Shown here: in pieces, positions 43,038-50,293 of the stretch | Position numbering within the stretch: position 1 is the first letter of the stretch | How the letters are laid out: each line of letters starts with the position of its first letter | DNA from: Burkholderiales bacterium | Lineage (GTDB): Bacteria; Pseudomonadota; Gammaproteobacteria; Burkholderiales; UBA11063 | Assembly (NCBI GenBank): GCA_019748155.1 | Contig: JAIEPY010000007.1 | Coordinates: 26,350-90,349, forward strand | Reading direction: 5' to 3' | DNA: 64,000 nucleotides | The notes under the pieces: model-generated | The model's database searches: none | What the model was told of the DNA's origin: nothing | The model's input: only the letters and a program-made list of their open reading frames with translations | Position numbers and translations under genes: made by a program

Positions 43038-43068
43038 AAAAGCCCCACGCAATAACTGCATGAGGCTT
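43038..43068 (-). terminator. Terminator beside cos
   Basis: agccccacgc…tgaggctt hairpin with a T run on the minus strand; stem includes imperfect pairs. Confidence 0.65.
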
Positions 43069-43106
43069 CCATATAACTAATACACATCAATAACATAACA
43101 ACGAAA

Positions 43107-43130
43107 AAAGCCCCGATATTCTCGGAGCTT
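43107..43130. terminator. Terminator between cos and integrase 1
   Basis: agccccga-tattc-tcggagct hairpin with A/T runs on both sides. Confidence 0.68.
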
Positions 43131-43381
43131 TTCTATACGTACAACTGTTTCAAGTATGGGAATTATAGCTAAATTGTGCGCCAGTGTCAAATTTAATTAA
43201 AAATGTCGGTAAAGTATCAATTTACCGTACTTATGATATAATCCCTGTGTTTATTAGGTTGACACATCCCCTAATAAAGATAACAACACGCATCAAACAC
43301 GACAATTACAACTGCATTTCAGTATGTTATAAAAGAATATTCTTTTATACTTATTTTTATACTTTTTTTAAAGTAATCGAA

Positions 43382-44554
43382 ATGCCAAAGATAAAATCAA
43401 AACTACTCACTAAACAAAATATCAATGACTTTACGCAAGAATCATTATTTGGTTCATCTCTCCATGATGGTCATAACTTATACCTATTCAAAAACAAGCA
43501 TTCATGCGTATGGAAGCTGCGAACACAAAGCAGGATAGGTAATAAAACACAGTTCAGCTGGAAGCGAATTGGTGACGCCCGCGATATTACCCTAAGTAAA
43601 GCAAGAGTACTGGCGGATGAGATGCGCGATCTAATACGCCAAGGCATCAACGTCCATACTCATGGGAAAGAGCAAAGCAAGCTGGGCAAGACATTTGGTG
43701 CTGTAGTTAGCATCTATATTGATTCATGCAAACGCTCACTTAAACCACAATCCAAAGTAAAATTGGTTGCCGTACTGAATAAAGCGGCTATATTGAATAG
43801 TGCGATTATCTCCAAAATTAGCGAAACAGACGTTGCCTCTGTCATTGACCGAGTGAAACATAAATCACCATCAACTGCAGCAACTTTACTCCGCGAGATA
43901 AAAGCAATATTTAGGTTTGCCTATGATGAGAAATATATCATGCAAAAGCTTGAGATAAATATAAAAGCCAGATATAAAATAAATGTCCGCACGCGATATT
44001 TGAATGAAAAGAAATTGGGTGGATTATTTAAGAATTTATGGAGTGATAATAATACGCCAGTAACAATTAAAACAGCTATTTATGCTCTGTTTATCACCAT
44101 GCTGCGCCGCGATGAATTGCTTAGTCTGGAATGGTCTGATGTTGATCTGGATAATCAAAAAATCACCGTGAGAAATGCCAAGCGCATAGACAATTTTATT
44201 GTCCGCATACCTCTTCAGTTAGTACATAAATTGGGGGAGTTACGGCAAAAATACCCAGCGACAAAATATGTATTTAACTGTCGCGAAGGTCGCTATAGTG
44301 GCGATACACTATGCCGCTACTGTAAACAACTTGGTGAGAGATATGGAATTGGTGAATTTACGCCCCACGATGCAAGACGTACTGGAATGACTCTATTGGC
44401 TGATAATAACCACAGCTACAAAGTTATTGATATGGCATTGGGTCATGTCCAAAAAGGCGTAAACAAATCATACCTCAAGACGCACCTCAGCGAACCACGC
44501 GCCAAACTGCTGCAGGATTATGCAGATCTCATTGATTTATTGATAAGCAAGTAA
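43382..44554 (+). CDS. Second tyrosine integrase (P4-type)
   Basis: 390 aa from ATG 43382; the frame is open further upstream but no conserved protein is seen there. An N-terminal DUF4102-like arm-binding domain (KLLTKQNINDFTQES… WKRIGDARDITLSKARVLADEMRDLIRQGINV) and a complete catalytic domain: Arg in TMLRRDELLSLEW, HxxR in HDARRTGMTLL, GH in ALGHV, Tyr in NKSYLK. It appears functional. It sits beside cos, 19 kb from attR, so it is not the integrase expected for the tRNA-Ser site. May be cargo, or a remnant of another element. Confidence 0.88.
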   Translation: MPKIKSKLLTKQNINDFTQESLFGSSLHDGHNLYLFKNKHSCVWKLRTQSRIGNKTQFSWKRIGDARDITLSKARVLADEMRDLIRQGINVHTHGKEQSKLGKTFGAVVSIYIDSCKRSLKPQSKVKLVAVLNKAAILNSAIISKISETDVASVIDRVKHKSPSTAATLLREIKAIFRFAYDEKYIMQKLEINIKARYKINVRTRYLNEKKLGGLFKNLWSDNNTPVTIKTAIYALFITMLRRDELLSLEWSDVDLDNQKITVRNAKRIDNFIVRIPLQLVHKLGELRQKYPATKYVFNCREGRYSGDTLCRYCKQLGERYGIGEFTPHDARRTGMTLLADNNHSYKVIDMALGHVQKGVNKSYLKTHLSEPRAKLLQDYADLIDLLISK

Positions 44555-44629
44555 AGCACAACAATTATTTACATTGACAAATACCCTACTAATTTAGTAC
44601 ACTATGTAAATATTTATGGAGATAAGTAA

Positions 44630-44767
44630 ATGAAAATAATACTAGCTTGGTTTGCAAAACTATTTTCTGGCTGGTTTTGCAACTCAACCTGTAAAACTAA
44701 ACTGGACCAGAAGGAGCGCGATAAAATTATCAAGCTATCCAATAATGTTGATATGGATGAATACTAA
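44630..44767 (+). CDS. Small membrane-associated protein
   Basis: 45 codons: MKIILAWFAKLFSGWFC… then CKTKLDQKERDKIIKLSNN. GGAG lies 9 nt before ATG, preceded by TTGACA and TACACT (about 44574-44604). A terminator follows (44776-44803). An isolated mini-transcription unit of unknown role. Confidence 0.6.
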   Translation: MKIILAWFAKLFSGWFCNSTCKTKLDQKERDKIIKLSNNVDMDEY

Positions 44768-44775
44768 GACTGAAT

Positions 44776-44803
44776 AACCCACCATTGTTGGTGGGTTTGT
44801 TTT
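44776..44803 (+). terminator. Terminator of the 45-codon gene
   Basis: aacccacca/tggtgggtt hairpin followed by tgttttta. Confidence 0.75.
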
Positions 44804-44813
44804 TACTCAATCG

Positions 44814-45146
44814 TTAATGTCCATGAGATTTCTCATATTGATTGACAAACTCCAACAGGACATCATTAATTTTAGTCTGATATTTTTTACTATGCTGCTT
44901 AAAAAAAGTCACAATCTTAGGGTCAAGCTTTAATGTTACCGGGATTTTATCCGGATCTTCTGACTTCAATGCTTTAGTTAATGCATCAAACATCATTTTA
45001 TCAGTAATCACCGTCTTTTCGTTAGCATCTGGATATAACTTTTCCCAGCCCTTAGTCTTACTCATATCAGGAATATCAGAATAATCAATACTCTCATCAG
45101 GTATTGCCGCTAACTTTTTTAATTGTGCATCTGTCATTTTATTCAT
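44814..45146 (-). CDS. brnA: BrnA antitoxin, locus 1
   Basis: 110 aa. DESIDYSDIPDM and the C-terminal DNA-binding part IPVTLKLDPKIVTFFKQHSKKYQTKINDVLLEFV are typical of BrnA. Overlaps the toxin gene by 8 nt. BrnA neutralises BrnT and represses the shared promoter. Confidence 0.92.
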   Translation of the reverse strand: MNKMTDAQLKKLAAIPDESIDYSDIPDMSKTKGWEKLYPDANEKTVITDKMMFDALTKALKSEDPDKIPVTLKLDPKIVTFFKQHSKKYQTKINDVLLEFVNQYEKSHGH

Positions 45147-45402
45147 TATAATTCACCTTATCCCTTCCCGCTGGACGGGCTGAAATTAAACGGATATTAC
45201 CATTACGCTCAGTAAAGGCAACTAAAATAATTAGCACACCTCTAACTTTACCAATTAAATGAAATCTTTCCTCTGTACCAACTATCCAGTCAAATTTACG
45301 TACCGCTTTGGGATCTCTGAATGCTTCAATGGCAGTTTCAAAATCAATACCATGCTTTTTAATATTTACATGATTCTTATTATCATCCCACTCGAATTTC
45401 AT
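45139..45402 (-). CDS. brnT: BrnT ribonuclease toxin, locus 1
   Basis: 87 aa from ATG 45402 (MKFEWDDNKNHVNIKKHGIDFETAIEAF). RelE-like BrnT fold with KHGIDF, EERFHLIG and RLISARPA motifs. A start 12 nt upstream is also possible. Confidence 0.93.
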   Translation of the reverse strand: MKFEWDDNKNHVNIKKHGIDFETAIEAFRDPKAVRKFDWIVGTEERFHLIGKVRGVLIILVAFTERNGNIRLISARPAGRDKVNYNE

Positions 45403-45430
45403 TAACGACCCCATTCATTATGCTAACACC

Positions 45431-45459
45431 ATTATAGCCTGATTATTGTAGATTGTCAA
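45431..45459 (-). promoter_or_regulatory. brnTA locus 1 promoter
   Basis: TTGACA (45454-45459), 17-nt spacer, TATAAT (45431-45436): consensus sigma70 promoter 20 nt before the toxin gene. Confidence 0.9.
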
Positions 45460-45473
45460 TATAAATAACAATA

Positions 45474-45620
45474 TTAATTTATTGTTTTATTACCGGCATG
45501 CTCAATCATCGTTAGATCACAGGCATCACGCAAATCCTGCACACAAACATAATCCAGCCCACTATCATCAGTAAGATAACGCACCGGATTGCTCCCAAAA
45601 AACTCAGTTCTTTTTTTCAT
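45474..45620 (-). CDS. Tiny ORF overlapping the Rha regulator stop
   Basis: 48 codons: MKKRTEFFGSNPVRYLTD, DSGLDYVCVQDLRDACDL… Shares the FGSxPVR…DLRxA pattern with the ORF behind the KilA-N gene. Starts 17 nt before the regulator ends. Confidence 0.67.
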   Translation of the reverse strand: MKKRTEFFGSNPVRYLTDDSGLDYVCVQDLRDACDLTMIEHAGNKTIN

Positions 45621-46563
45621 TTTGTTTGTCCTTTAATGCTTGTTGAATCATATTTACCGCCTGATTATTATAAAAATGTACGATTACGTCTTTTTTTGAC
45701 CGTTCTGAGTGCGATAGCCGCGCCTCACTGTAATTCTGATTGCCACGAATCCCCAATTTGCTGATAACATGCCCGATTGCTTGCGGTGAAACATTCATCC
45801 GCGAAGCGATTTGGGCTGGCGATAACTTTTCATCACGAATTACTGGCAGCATTAACTCCAGCGGCAACCCGGCCTGTTCATGCAGCAAATGCGCTTTCAA
45901 TACCTGACGGCTTTCGGCACTGAGCTGCATCAAGTCAATTTGTTTGATGGTAGTTTGTAAGAATGCCGCGTTCTGCGGTTTGCTGGTTTGCGGTCGTTCA
46001 ATCTGGTGGTGTGACATAGTTGGTGGAATTGTCTGCGGTTGGTAATTGGTTAACCCTCCGCGCCGATGTGCCTGCCATTCCCGAATAATAGCATGGCGTT
46101 GCGGTATTGAGTAACCAGAGGTTAAAGTTAGAGTTAATTCTTCGTTGAGATTATAGCAAGGTTTTTCACGTTTATATGCGTCTAAATAGATGGACGCAAA
46201 ATTGCGTTCATCTATATTTAGCTGTTCTAGCATGTTTTTTATATCTCGAATAATGTCAGCATGTCGTTTACCAGTTAATTGTGCAATCTCCAGACTGCTC
46301 ATAGTTTCAACATTAGTTCTTAAATTGAGCACATCTATATACTGGCGGCCAAACTCTTCGCAAAACCCTCTTAAATACTTTTCTTTAACATAAGTTTGCT
46401 CGTCAATTGTGACAAAGGCGGTTGAACCGTAAGTATAGCCAATCTCAAAGATTGCTATATCATAGCACTCCAGTATATTTACCGAAATTAGGCGTTGTTT
46501 GGGGTTGATGGTGATTGTTCTATTATTGAATAGAATAACTTTATGATCAGGTATATTAGACAT
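45604..46563 (-). CDS. Rha-type antirepressor-like regulator (C4-controlled)
   Basis: 319 aa. An N-terminal ~75-residue module, different from that of the other two regulators; Rha domain at ~85-170 (MSSLEIAQLTGKRHADIIRDIKNML… CYNLNEELTLTLTSGYSIPQRHAIIREW); C-terminal helix-turn-helix shared with the KilA-N protein (LLHEQAGLPLELMLPVI… LSPAQIASRMNVSPQAIGHVISKLG). Translated behind the third C4-like leader. Confidence 0.82.
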   Translation of the reverse strand: MSNIPDHKVILFNNRTITINPKQRLISVNILECYDIAIFEIGYTYGSTAFVTIDEQTYVKEKYLRGFCEEFGRQYIDVLNLRTNVETMSSLEIAQLTGKRHADIIRDIKNMLEQLNIDERNFASIYLDAYKREKPCYNLNEELTLTLTSGYSIPQRHAIIREWQAHRRGGLTNYQPQTIPPTMSHHQIERPQTSKPQNAAFLQTTIKQIDLMQLSAESRQVLKAHLLHEQAGLPLELMLPVIRDEKLSPAQIASRMNVSPQAIGHVISKLGIRGNQNYSEARLSHSERSKKDVIVHFYNNQAVNMIQQALKDKQNEKKN

Positions 46564-46811
46564 GATGATTTCCTGGTTAAAATTGTTTTGAATTACTTAC
46601 CAAACAAGTTTTGAAGTGTGAGGTAAGGCGGGAGTTCAAAACACCGTAACCAGACGGCTGGGCTTATTCCCTTTGCAGGTATTTTATTCGCCCCTCCCGC
46701 CATTGTTTTAAATGAACTTTCAAAGTTCACCTATCTAATGCGCAGGCATAAAAAAAGCCATGTTTTGCGGAATAGGCTGCACCGCTGGTTAAAGGAGTTT
46801 TGAAGTCCTAG
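46564..46811 (-). ncRNA. C4-antisense-RNA-like leader, copy 3
   Basis: mRNA order: b'' TTCAAAAC (46797-46804), a'' TAACCAG (46785-46791), stem GGCGGGAG/CTCCCGCC, box a CTGGTTA (46647-46653), box b GTTTTGAA (46635-46642), two b' sites TTCAAAAC (46608-46615, 46585-46592), target a' TAACCAG (46573-46579) next to AGGAAATCATC-ATG. All boxes differ from copies 1 and 2 with complementarity kept. Stem sequences also covary. Longer than the others because of an enlarged central hairpin. Confidence 0.85.
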
Positions 46812-46816
46812 CAGTG

Positions 46817-46845
46817 ATTCTACCCTATCATGGCTTTTTTGTCAA
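46817..46845 (-). promoter_or_regulatory. Promoter of C4-like leader copy 3
   Basis: TTGACA (46840-46845), 17-nt spacer ending GATAGGG, TAGAAT (46817-46822). Confidence 0.88.
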
Positions 46846-46852
46846 TTAACTG

Positions 46853-47341
46853 TTATCTTATCACTACTGTAATCGTACATTTACATCCTAATTGTTCACC
46901 TGGAAATATCTTATTGTATCCTGATATATCATCAGGATCTGGCATCCCATTGATAATATTAAAACGTTTTCGATTTAATTTATAATGGCTTTCAAATTCA
47001 CATTTAAAGGATTTAATACAATGCCATTCTGCGATGGTATAACCTTCTTCAATATTTTCTTTTCTATAAAATTCTTTTAACCAGATATCATGATTGGGAT
47101 CATTATATGAATATGGTACATTAATATTACGGGTTGTAAAAGAGTACCCTATATTAATTACTGAATCATTATCTAAATCATCTGTTTTAAATTTATTTAT
47201 ATCCTGCTTGGTTGGAATAGTAGTATTTTCATTTGAATTTTTAATATCTAATAGATTTTTATTTTTCCTGATTTTATTTATTGACCGAAGTATCATCCAT
47301 AAACAATAAAGAATAAAAATTAGTAGTATTATAGTAGCCAT
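46853..47341 (-). CDS. Membrane-anchored protein with MuF-like C-terminal motif
   Basis: 162 aa. One N-terminal membrane helix (TIILLIFILYCLWMIL), a polar linker, then a C-terminal part ending NGMPDPDDISGYNKIFPGEQLGCKCTITVVI. The 'PD…FPGE..gCKC' end recalls the terminus of phage MuF/minor head proteins; here it is on a membrane anchor. Function unknown; likely cargo next to the Rha cassette. Confidence 0.55.
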   Translation of the reverse strand: MATIILLIFILYCLWMILRSINKIRKNKNLLDIKNSNENTTIPTKQDINKFKTDDLDNDSVINIGYSFTTRNINVPYSYNDPNHDIWLKEFYRKENIEEGYTIAEWHCIKSFKCEFESHYKLNRKRFNIINGMPDPDDISGYNKIFPGEQLGCKCTITVVIR

Positions 47342-47478
47342 AAAAATTCCCTAAAAATGGAGATTTATTTTATCACTTAAAGTAGATTTAGTTTGTCCAA
47401 TTTTGCGGACAAGCTCCCCATATCATGGCTTTTTTGTCAACAAAAAACCCACTGAAATAAATCAGCGGGCTTTTATGA

Positions 47479-47484
47479 TATAAT
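47479..47484 (+). promoter_or_regulatory. Sense promoter of toxin locus B
   Basis: Extended -10 TGATATAAT, in the same place as in locus A, after an imperfect terminator-like hairpin (47447-47470). Confidence 0.62.
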
Positions 47485-47563
47485 CTCGGTCTGCTTGAGT
47501 CCAGCTGTTTAGTTTGGAACCCGAGCAGCTGGTCTCACTCTAGGCGAGAAAGGGGGTGATACC

Positions 47564-47662
47564 ATGAAAAAACTGAGAGCTATGATTGTTATAATCTCGT
47601 CCATTAGCGCAATCATTACATTAGCAAATCAGCTTATTCAATTGTTAAGATTGATTAAGTAG
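47564..47662 (+). CDS. Candidate type I toxin peptide B
   Basis: 32 aa (MKKLRAMIVIISSISAII, then TLANQLIQLLRLIK), paralogue of peptide A with conserved length and K/R-flanked helix. AAGGGGG lies 7 nt before ATG. GC-rich foldable 5' UTR, terminator at 47670-47695 and convergent promoter at 47709-47737 match locus A. Confidence 0.72.
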   Translation: MKKLRAMIVIISSISAIITLANQLIQLLRLIK

Positions 47663-47669
47663 TTTTTTC

Positions 47670-47695
47670 GCCGCCCTTCGAGGCGGTTTTTTTTG
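47670..47695 (+). terminator. Terminator of toxin mRNA B
   Basis: gccgccc-ttcg-aggcgg followed by eight Ts. Confidence 0.88.
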
Positions 47696-47708
47696 TTTAA
47701 CCAGCGCT

Positions 47709-47737
47709 ATTCTACCCTATCGTACCTCTTTTGTCAA
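47709..47737 (-). promoter_or_regulatory. Antisense promoter of toxin locus B
   Basis: TTGACA (47732-47737), 17-nt spacer ending GATAGGG, TAGAAT (47709-47714). Confidence 0.85.
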
Positions 47738-47743
47738 ATTATA

Positions 47744-47914
47744 CTAATTCAAAGGCATCTGATTCGCTTCATTAATCATCGCCCAATTGGCATGTTCATA
47801 CCTATCTTCTTTTAGCGCTTGCTTTGCTTCCTTTAGTGCTTTTTTTAACGCTTTAATTTTTAATTCCACCAATTTAATACGATTATTTATCTTGAAGTAT
47901 TGAATATTTTCCAT
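47744..47914 (-). CDS. Small coiled-coil protein
   Basis: 56 codons: MENIQYFKINNRIKLVELKI, KALKKALKEAKQALKED… highly charged helix. Overlaps the upstream gene by 32 nt. No known family. Confidence 0.5.
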   Translation of the reverse strand: MENIQYFKINNRIKLVELKIKALKKALKEAKQALKEDRYEHANWAMINEANQMPLN

Positions 47915-48428
47915 AATGGTTCCTTTTTAAATTTTTGATTAATAATTCCTCAATATCACTCGCCAACACCATATCAAGATCAATAAACCCAATTAGCAGC
48001 TTAGATAATTTCTGGCTACTTGAATCTGCTTCATTACTCCCAATCATCTTGCGGGCATGCCCTGCACTGCACCCTAACGCCTGAGCAATCATATGATCAG
48101 CTCTAAACTTATCTCCACGCCATTTTTTGGCAATAAGTGCACCAACATAGGTATTTTGCGGATAGACTAACTTAGCCAAGCGTAGCAGGCAGCGCGGCTG
48201 CCCTGCCAGATCCAGCCGCTGAAAATAAAACTCAAACATAGCAACTTCATCATCGCTGCACATCTTTTTGATTGCCGCAATAATTACCTTTAATTCACCA
48301 ATCAGCGCGACTCGATTCTCACGTGGCAGTGTCGAATGAATGTCCAGCATCTGCAAATAATCCACTGCCGGCAAACTACCATCAGCACACTGGCAAAGGT
48401 TATAAAGTTCTTTGCGCAGATTTATCAT
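47883..48428 (-). CDS. Hypothetical protein at the end of the replication operon
   Basis: 181 aa. AGGAG lies 8 nt before ATG. Contains a possible helix-turn-helix (FRADHMIAQALGCSAGHARKMIG, residues ~108-130). Its place after the replication and methylase genes is where lambdoid phages carry late regulators (Q), but I see no Q similarity. Regulator status is a guess. Confidence 0.55.
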   Translation of the reverse strand: MINLRKELYNLCQCADGSLPAVDYLQMLDIHSTLPRENRVALIGELKVIIAAIKKMCSDDEVAMFEFYFQRLDLAGQPRCLLRLAKLVYPQNTYVGALIAKKWRGDKFRADHMIAQALGCSAGHARKMIGSNEADSSSQKLSKLLIGFIDLDMVLASDIEELLIKNLKRNHYGKYSILQDK

Positions 48429-48440
48429 ACTATTTGCTCC

Positions 48441-49235
48441 TTAAACTTCACCTGTAAACAGATCATTGTTAATATACTTAATCGACTCTTTATAGTAGTG
48501 CTCACTAAGCTCGACGGCTATAAAATTTCGCTGGCGTAACTTACAGGTATAAGCAACAATCCCGCTGCCGCTAAATGTATCCAAAACCAAGTCATACTCA
48601 TTGCTATAGAGCATAATCAAATACTCAATCAAACCAAAAGGCTTTGCTGATGGATGAATACCTGCAGCAGAAGATTTATTAAAGCGTAAAATTGACTTAG
48701 GATATAACATATCGTTTAGTTTCTCATAAACAATTTTTTTGGTAATTCCAGAATAGAGCTGTTTATTACTTGATACGGCTTTCACATTTTCAAGCTTAGC
48801 TTTAATCCTCTGGACACCATGATTAAAGGTATTACGTTTTAATTTTGGCTTCTCATTACGTACAAAAGTTTTACTAAAATAAAGTACCATCTCGTGATTA
48901 AGCATTGGGCGCGAGTCTGCAGATGCAAAACCAGTGGTTTTATTCACTTTATCCCAAACCAATTCATAGCGAAAATACTCTTTCATTAAATTAACCATAA
49001 AATAGGTAAACTTACCACTACTAAAAATCAAAATCGGAGCATGTGGTTTTGCTACTCGCAAAACTTCTTGCTTCCATAAATTAAAATCCAGCGTCTTTGC
49101 GGCTAACTGATCATATTCAAGATTAGTGGTCATATACGGCGGATCAGTTAAAATCAAATCAATGCTTTCATCAGAGATTTGTGCCAATATATCAAAACAG
49201 TTAGCAAAATGAATTTTGTTAATTAATTCTTTCAT
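48441..49235 (-). CDS. Phage DNA methyltransferase (beta class)
   Basis: 264 aa. The catalytic DPPY (ILTDPPYMTTNLEYD, residues ~31-45) precedes the SAM-binding motif (DTFSGSGIVAYTCKLRQRNFIAVEL, ~225-250), with HPSAKPFGLIEYLI between; this is the order of beta-class N6-adenine/N4-cytosine methylases. No restriction partner is adjacent, so it probably protects phage DNA or affects regulation. GAAAGG lies before ATG. Confidence 0.92.
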   Translation of the reverse strand: MKELINKIHFANCFDILAQISDESIDLILTDPPYMTTNLEYDQLAAKTLDFNLWKQEVLRVAKPHAPILIFSSGKFTYFMVNLMKEYFRYELVWDKVNKTTGFASADSRPMLNHEMVLYFSKTFVRNEKPKLKRNTFNHGVQRIKAKLENVKAVSSNKQLYSGITKKIVYEKLNDMLYPKSILRFNKSSAAGIHPSAKPFGLIEYLIMLYSNEYDLVLDTFSGSGIVAYTCKLRQRNFIAVELSEHYYKESIKYINNDLFTGEV

Positions 49236-49321
49236 GTTTTACCTTTCGAAGTAAGTTTTTTTGTGAGATAAACTTGCCACACACCGAAAGACAATAAAAT
49301 AGTTAGAAATTTATTTATAAA

Positions 49322-49468
49322 TTAGTTATATTGATAGCCAACACAGCGGTTTTCCCGCATTTGCTTGCCAAGTTCACGACGATTGAATCGTTCATTACCA
49401 TAGCGGCCGAACCACCATCTGCCAAACTCATAAAACGACTTAAATGTCGGATTTTCTTGTTTACTCAT
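49322..49468 (-). CDS. Small hypothetical protein
   Basis: 48 codons: MSKQENPTFKSFYEFGRWWF, RYGNERFNRRELGKQMREN… GGAG precedes ATG. Lies 1 nt after the DnaC-like gene; aromatic and basic; unknown. Confidence 0.55.
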   Translation of the reverse strand: MSKQENPTFKSFYEFGRWWFGRYGNERFNRRELGKQMRENRCVGYQYN

Positions 49469-49469
49469 T

Positions 49470-50282
49470 TTACACTCCTAAATTATTAGATTCTTTTAAG
49501 CGATAATCGTCCCAATTAAAAATCTGCACGAATTTACCCTGTTGCATCCGCGAAATTATCCGGTGTCCAAGTTTGAGTTTGAGATCGTCAATAATATTGG
49601 TAATCAGCAAAGTTGGATGTTTTAGATGATATCGCGTATTGATAATATCGAATATTTCGTTGCGGTCAAAATCGCGGTTAGTAACTGCAGCTTCATCAAT
49701 AATCAGCAAATCAATATCAATGAATCGTTTGATAACCGATTGCTTACTTTGTGTTTTATTTGCAAAGGTACTCTGAATAGTATTGACAATATCGCTCATC
49801 GTTGCGAATACTGCGGTATACCCTCGTTTTATCAACTCATTAATCACCGCTGCCGCTAGGTGAGTTTTTCCGGTTCCGGTTGAGCCGGTCAGTATTCCGT
49901 GAATGTTTTTTGTTTTTGCCTGAGCAAAATTTTCTGCAAAATAGCGCAAATTATTAACAACCTTAGTTTGAATTTCACCAGCATAAACCACATAATTATC
50001 AAAAGTACAATGCTCAAATGATGGTGGAATTGCCGCACGATTTATCACGGCTTTAATCGTTGCTAATTGGTTTTTCTGCTCTTGTTCTTTCAGTTGTTTT
50101 TTATAGTCATGATCTCGCTTATGAGATACACAAACTGGACAACTGGTAGCTCTACTTTCGCCTTTTAAAGTGAACGTTGCCGACATAAATTCGCCATGCT
50201 CGGCGCAAACCAAAGTCTGGTAGTTGTAAAAATGTTTACTTTCACCTACTATTTCGCTGGTACTAATGAAATCTTTAGACAT
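49470..50282 (-). CDS. DnaC-like replication ATPase / helicase loader
   Basis: About 270 aa from ATG 50282 (MSKDFISTSEI). N-terminal zinc-binding cysteines (CAEHGEF…SCPVC), AAA+ domain with Walker A TGSTGTGKTHLAAAV and Walker B LLIIDEA. It would load the host DnaB at the phage origin, the role of lambda P/DnaC. Begins 12 nt after the O-like gene. Confidence 0.92.
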   Translation of the reverse strand: MSKDFISTSEIVGESKHFYNYQTLVCAEHGEFMSATFTLKGESRATSCPVCVSHKRDHDYKKQLKEQEQKNQLATIKAVINRAAIPPSFEHCTFDNYVVYAGEIQTKVVNNLRYFAENFAQAKTKNIHGILTGSTGTGKTHLAAAVINELIKRGYTAVFATMSDIVNTIQSTFANKTQSKQSVIKRFIDIDLLIIDEAAVTNRDFDRNEIFDIINTRYHLKHPTLLITNIIDDLKLKLGHRIISRMQQGKFVQIFNWDDYRLKESNNLGV

Positions 50283-50293
50283 AATGGTCACTC

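Larger units (their letters stand above)
47441..47702 (-). ncRNA. Candidate antisense RNA antitoxin B
   Basis: The promoter at 47709-47737 points across the toxin transcript and no minus-strand gene lies before 47341, so its expected product is an RNA complementary to the toxin mRNA. The 3' end near the 47447-47470 hairpin is a guess. Confidence 0.55.

Noticed and set aside
42879-43061. 60-codon ORF on the minus strand over the cos region
   Set aside because: The DNA is explained by cosN/cosQ and a terminator; the peptide has no protein-like features.
43382-43960. attachment site of a nested satellite near integrase 1
   Set aside because: No tRNA end or direct repeat found around 43.0-43.4 kb or elsewhere in the window.
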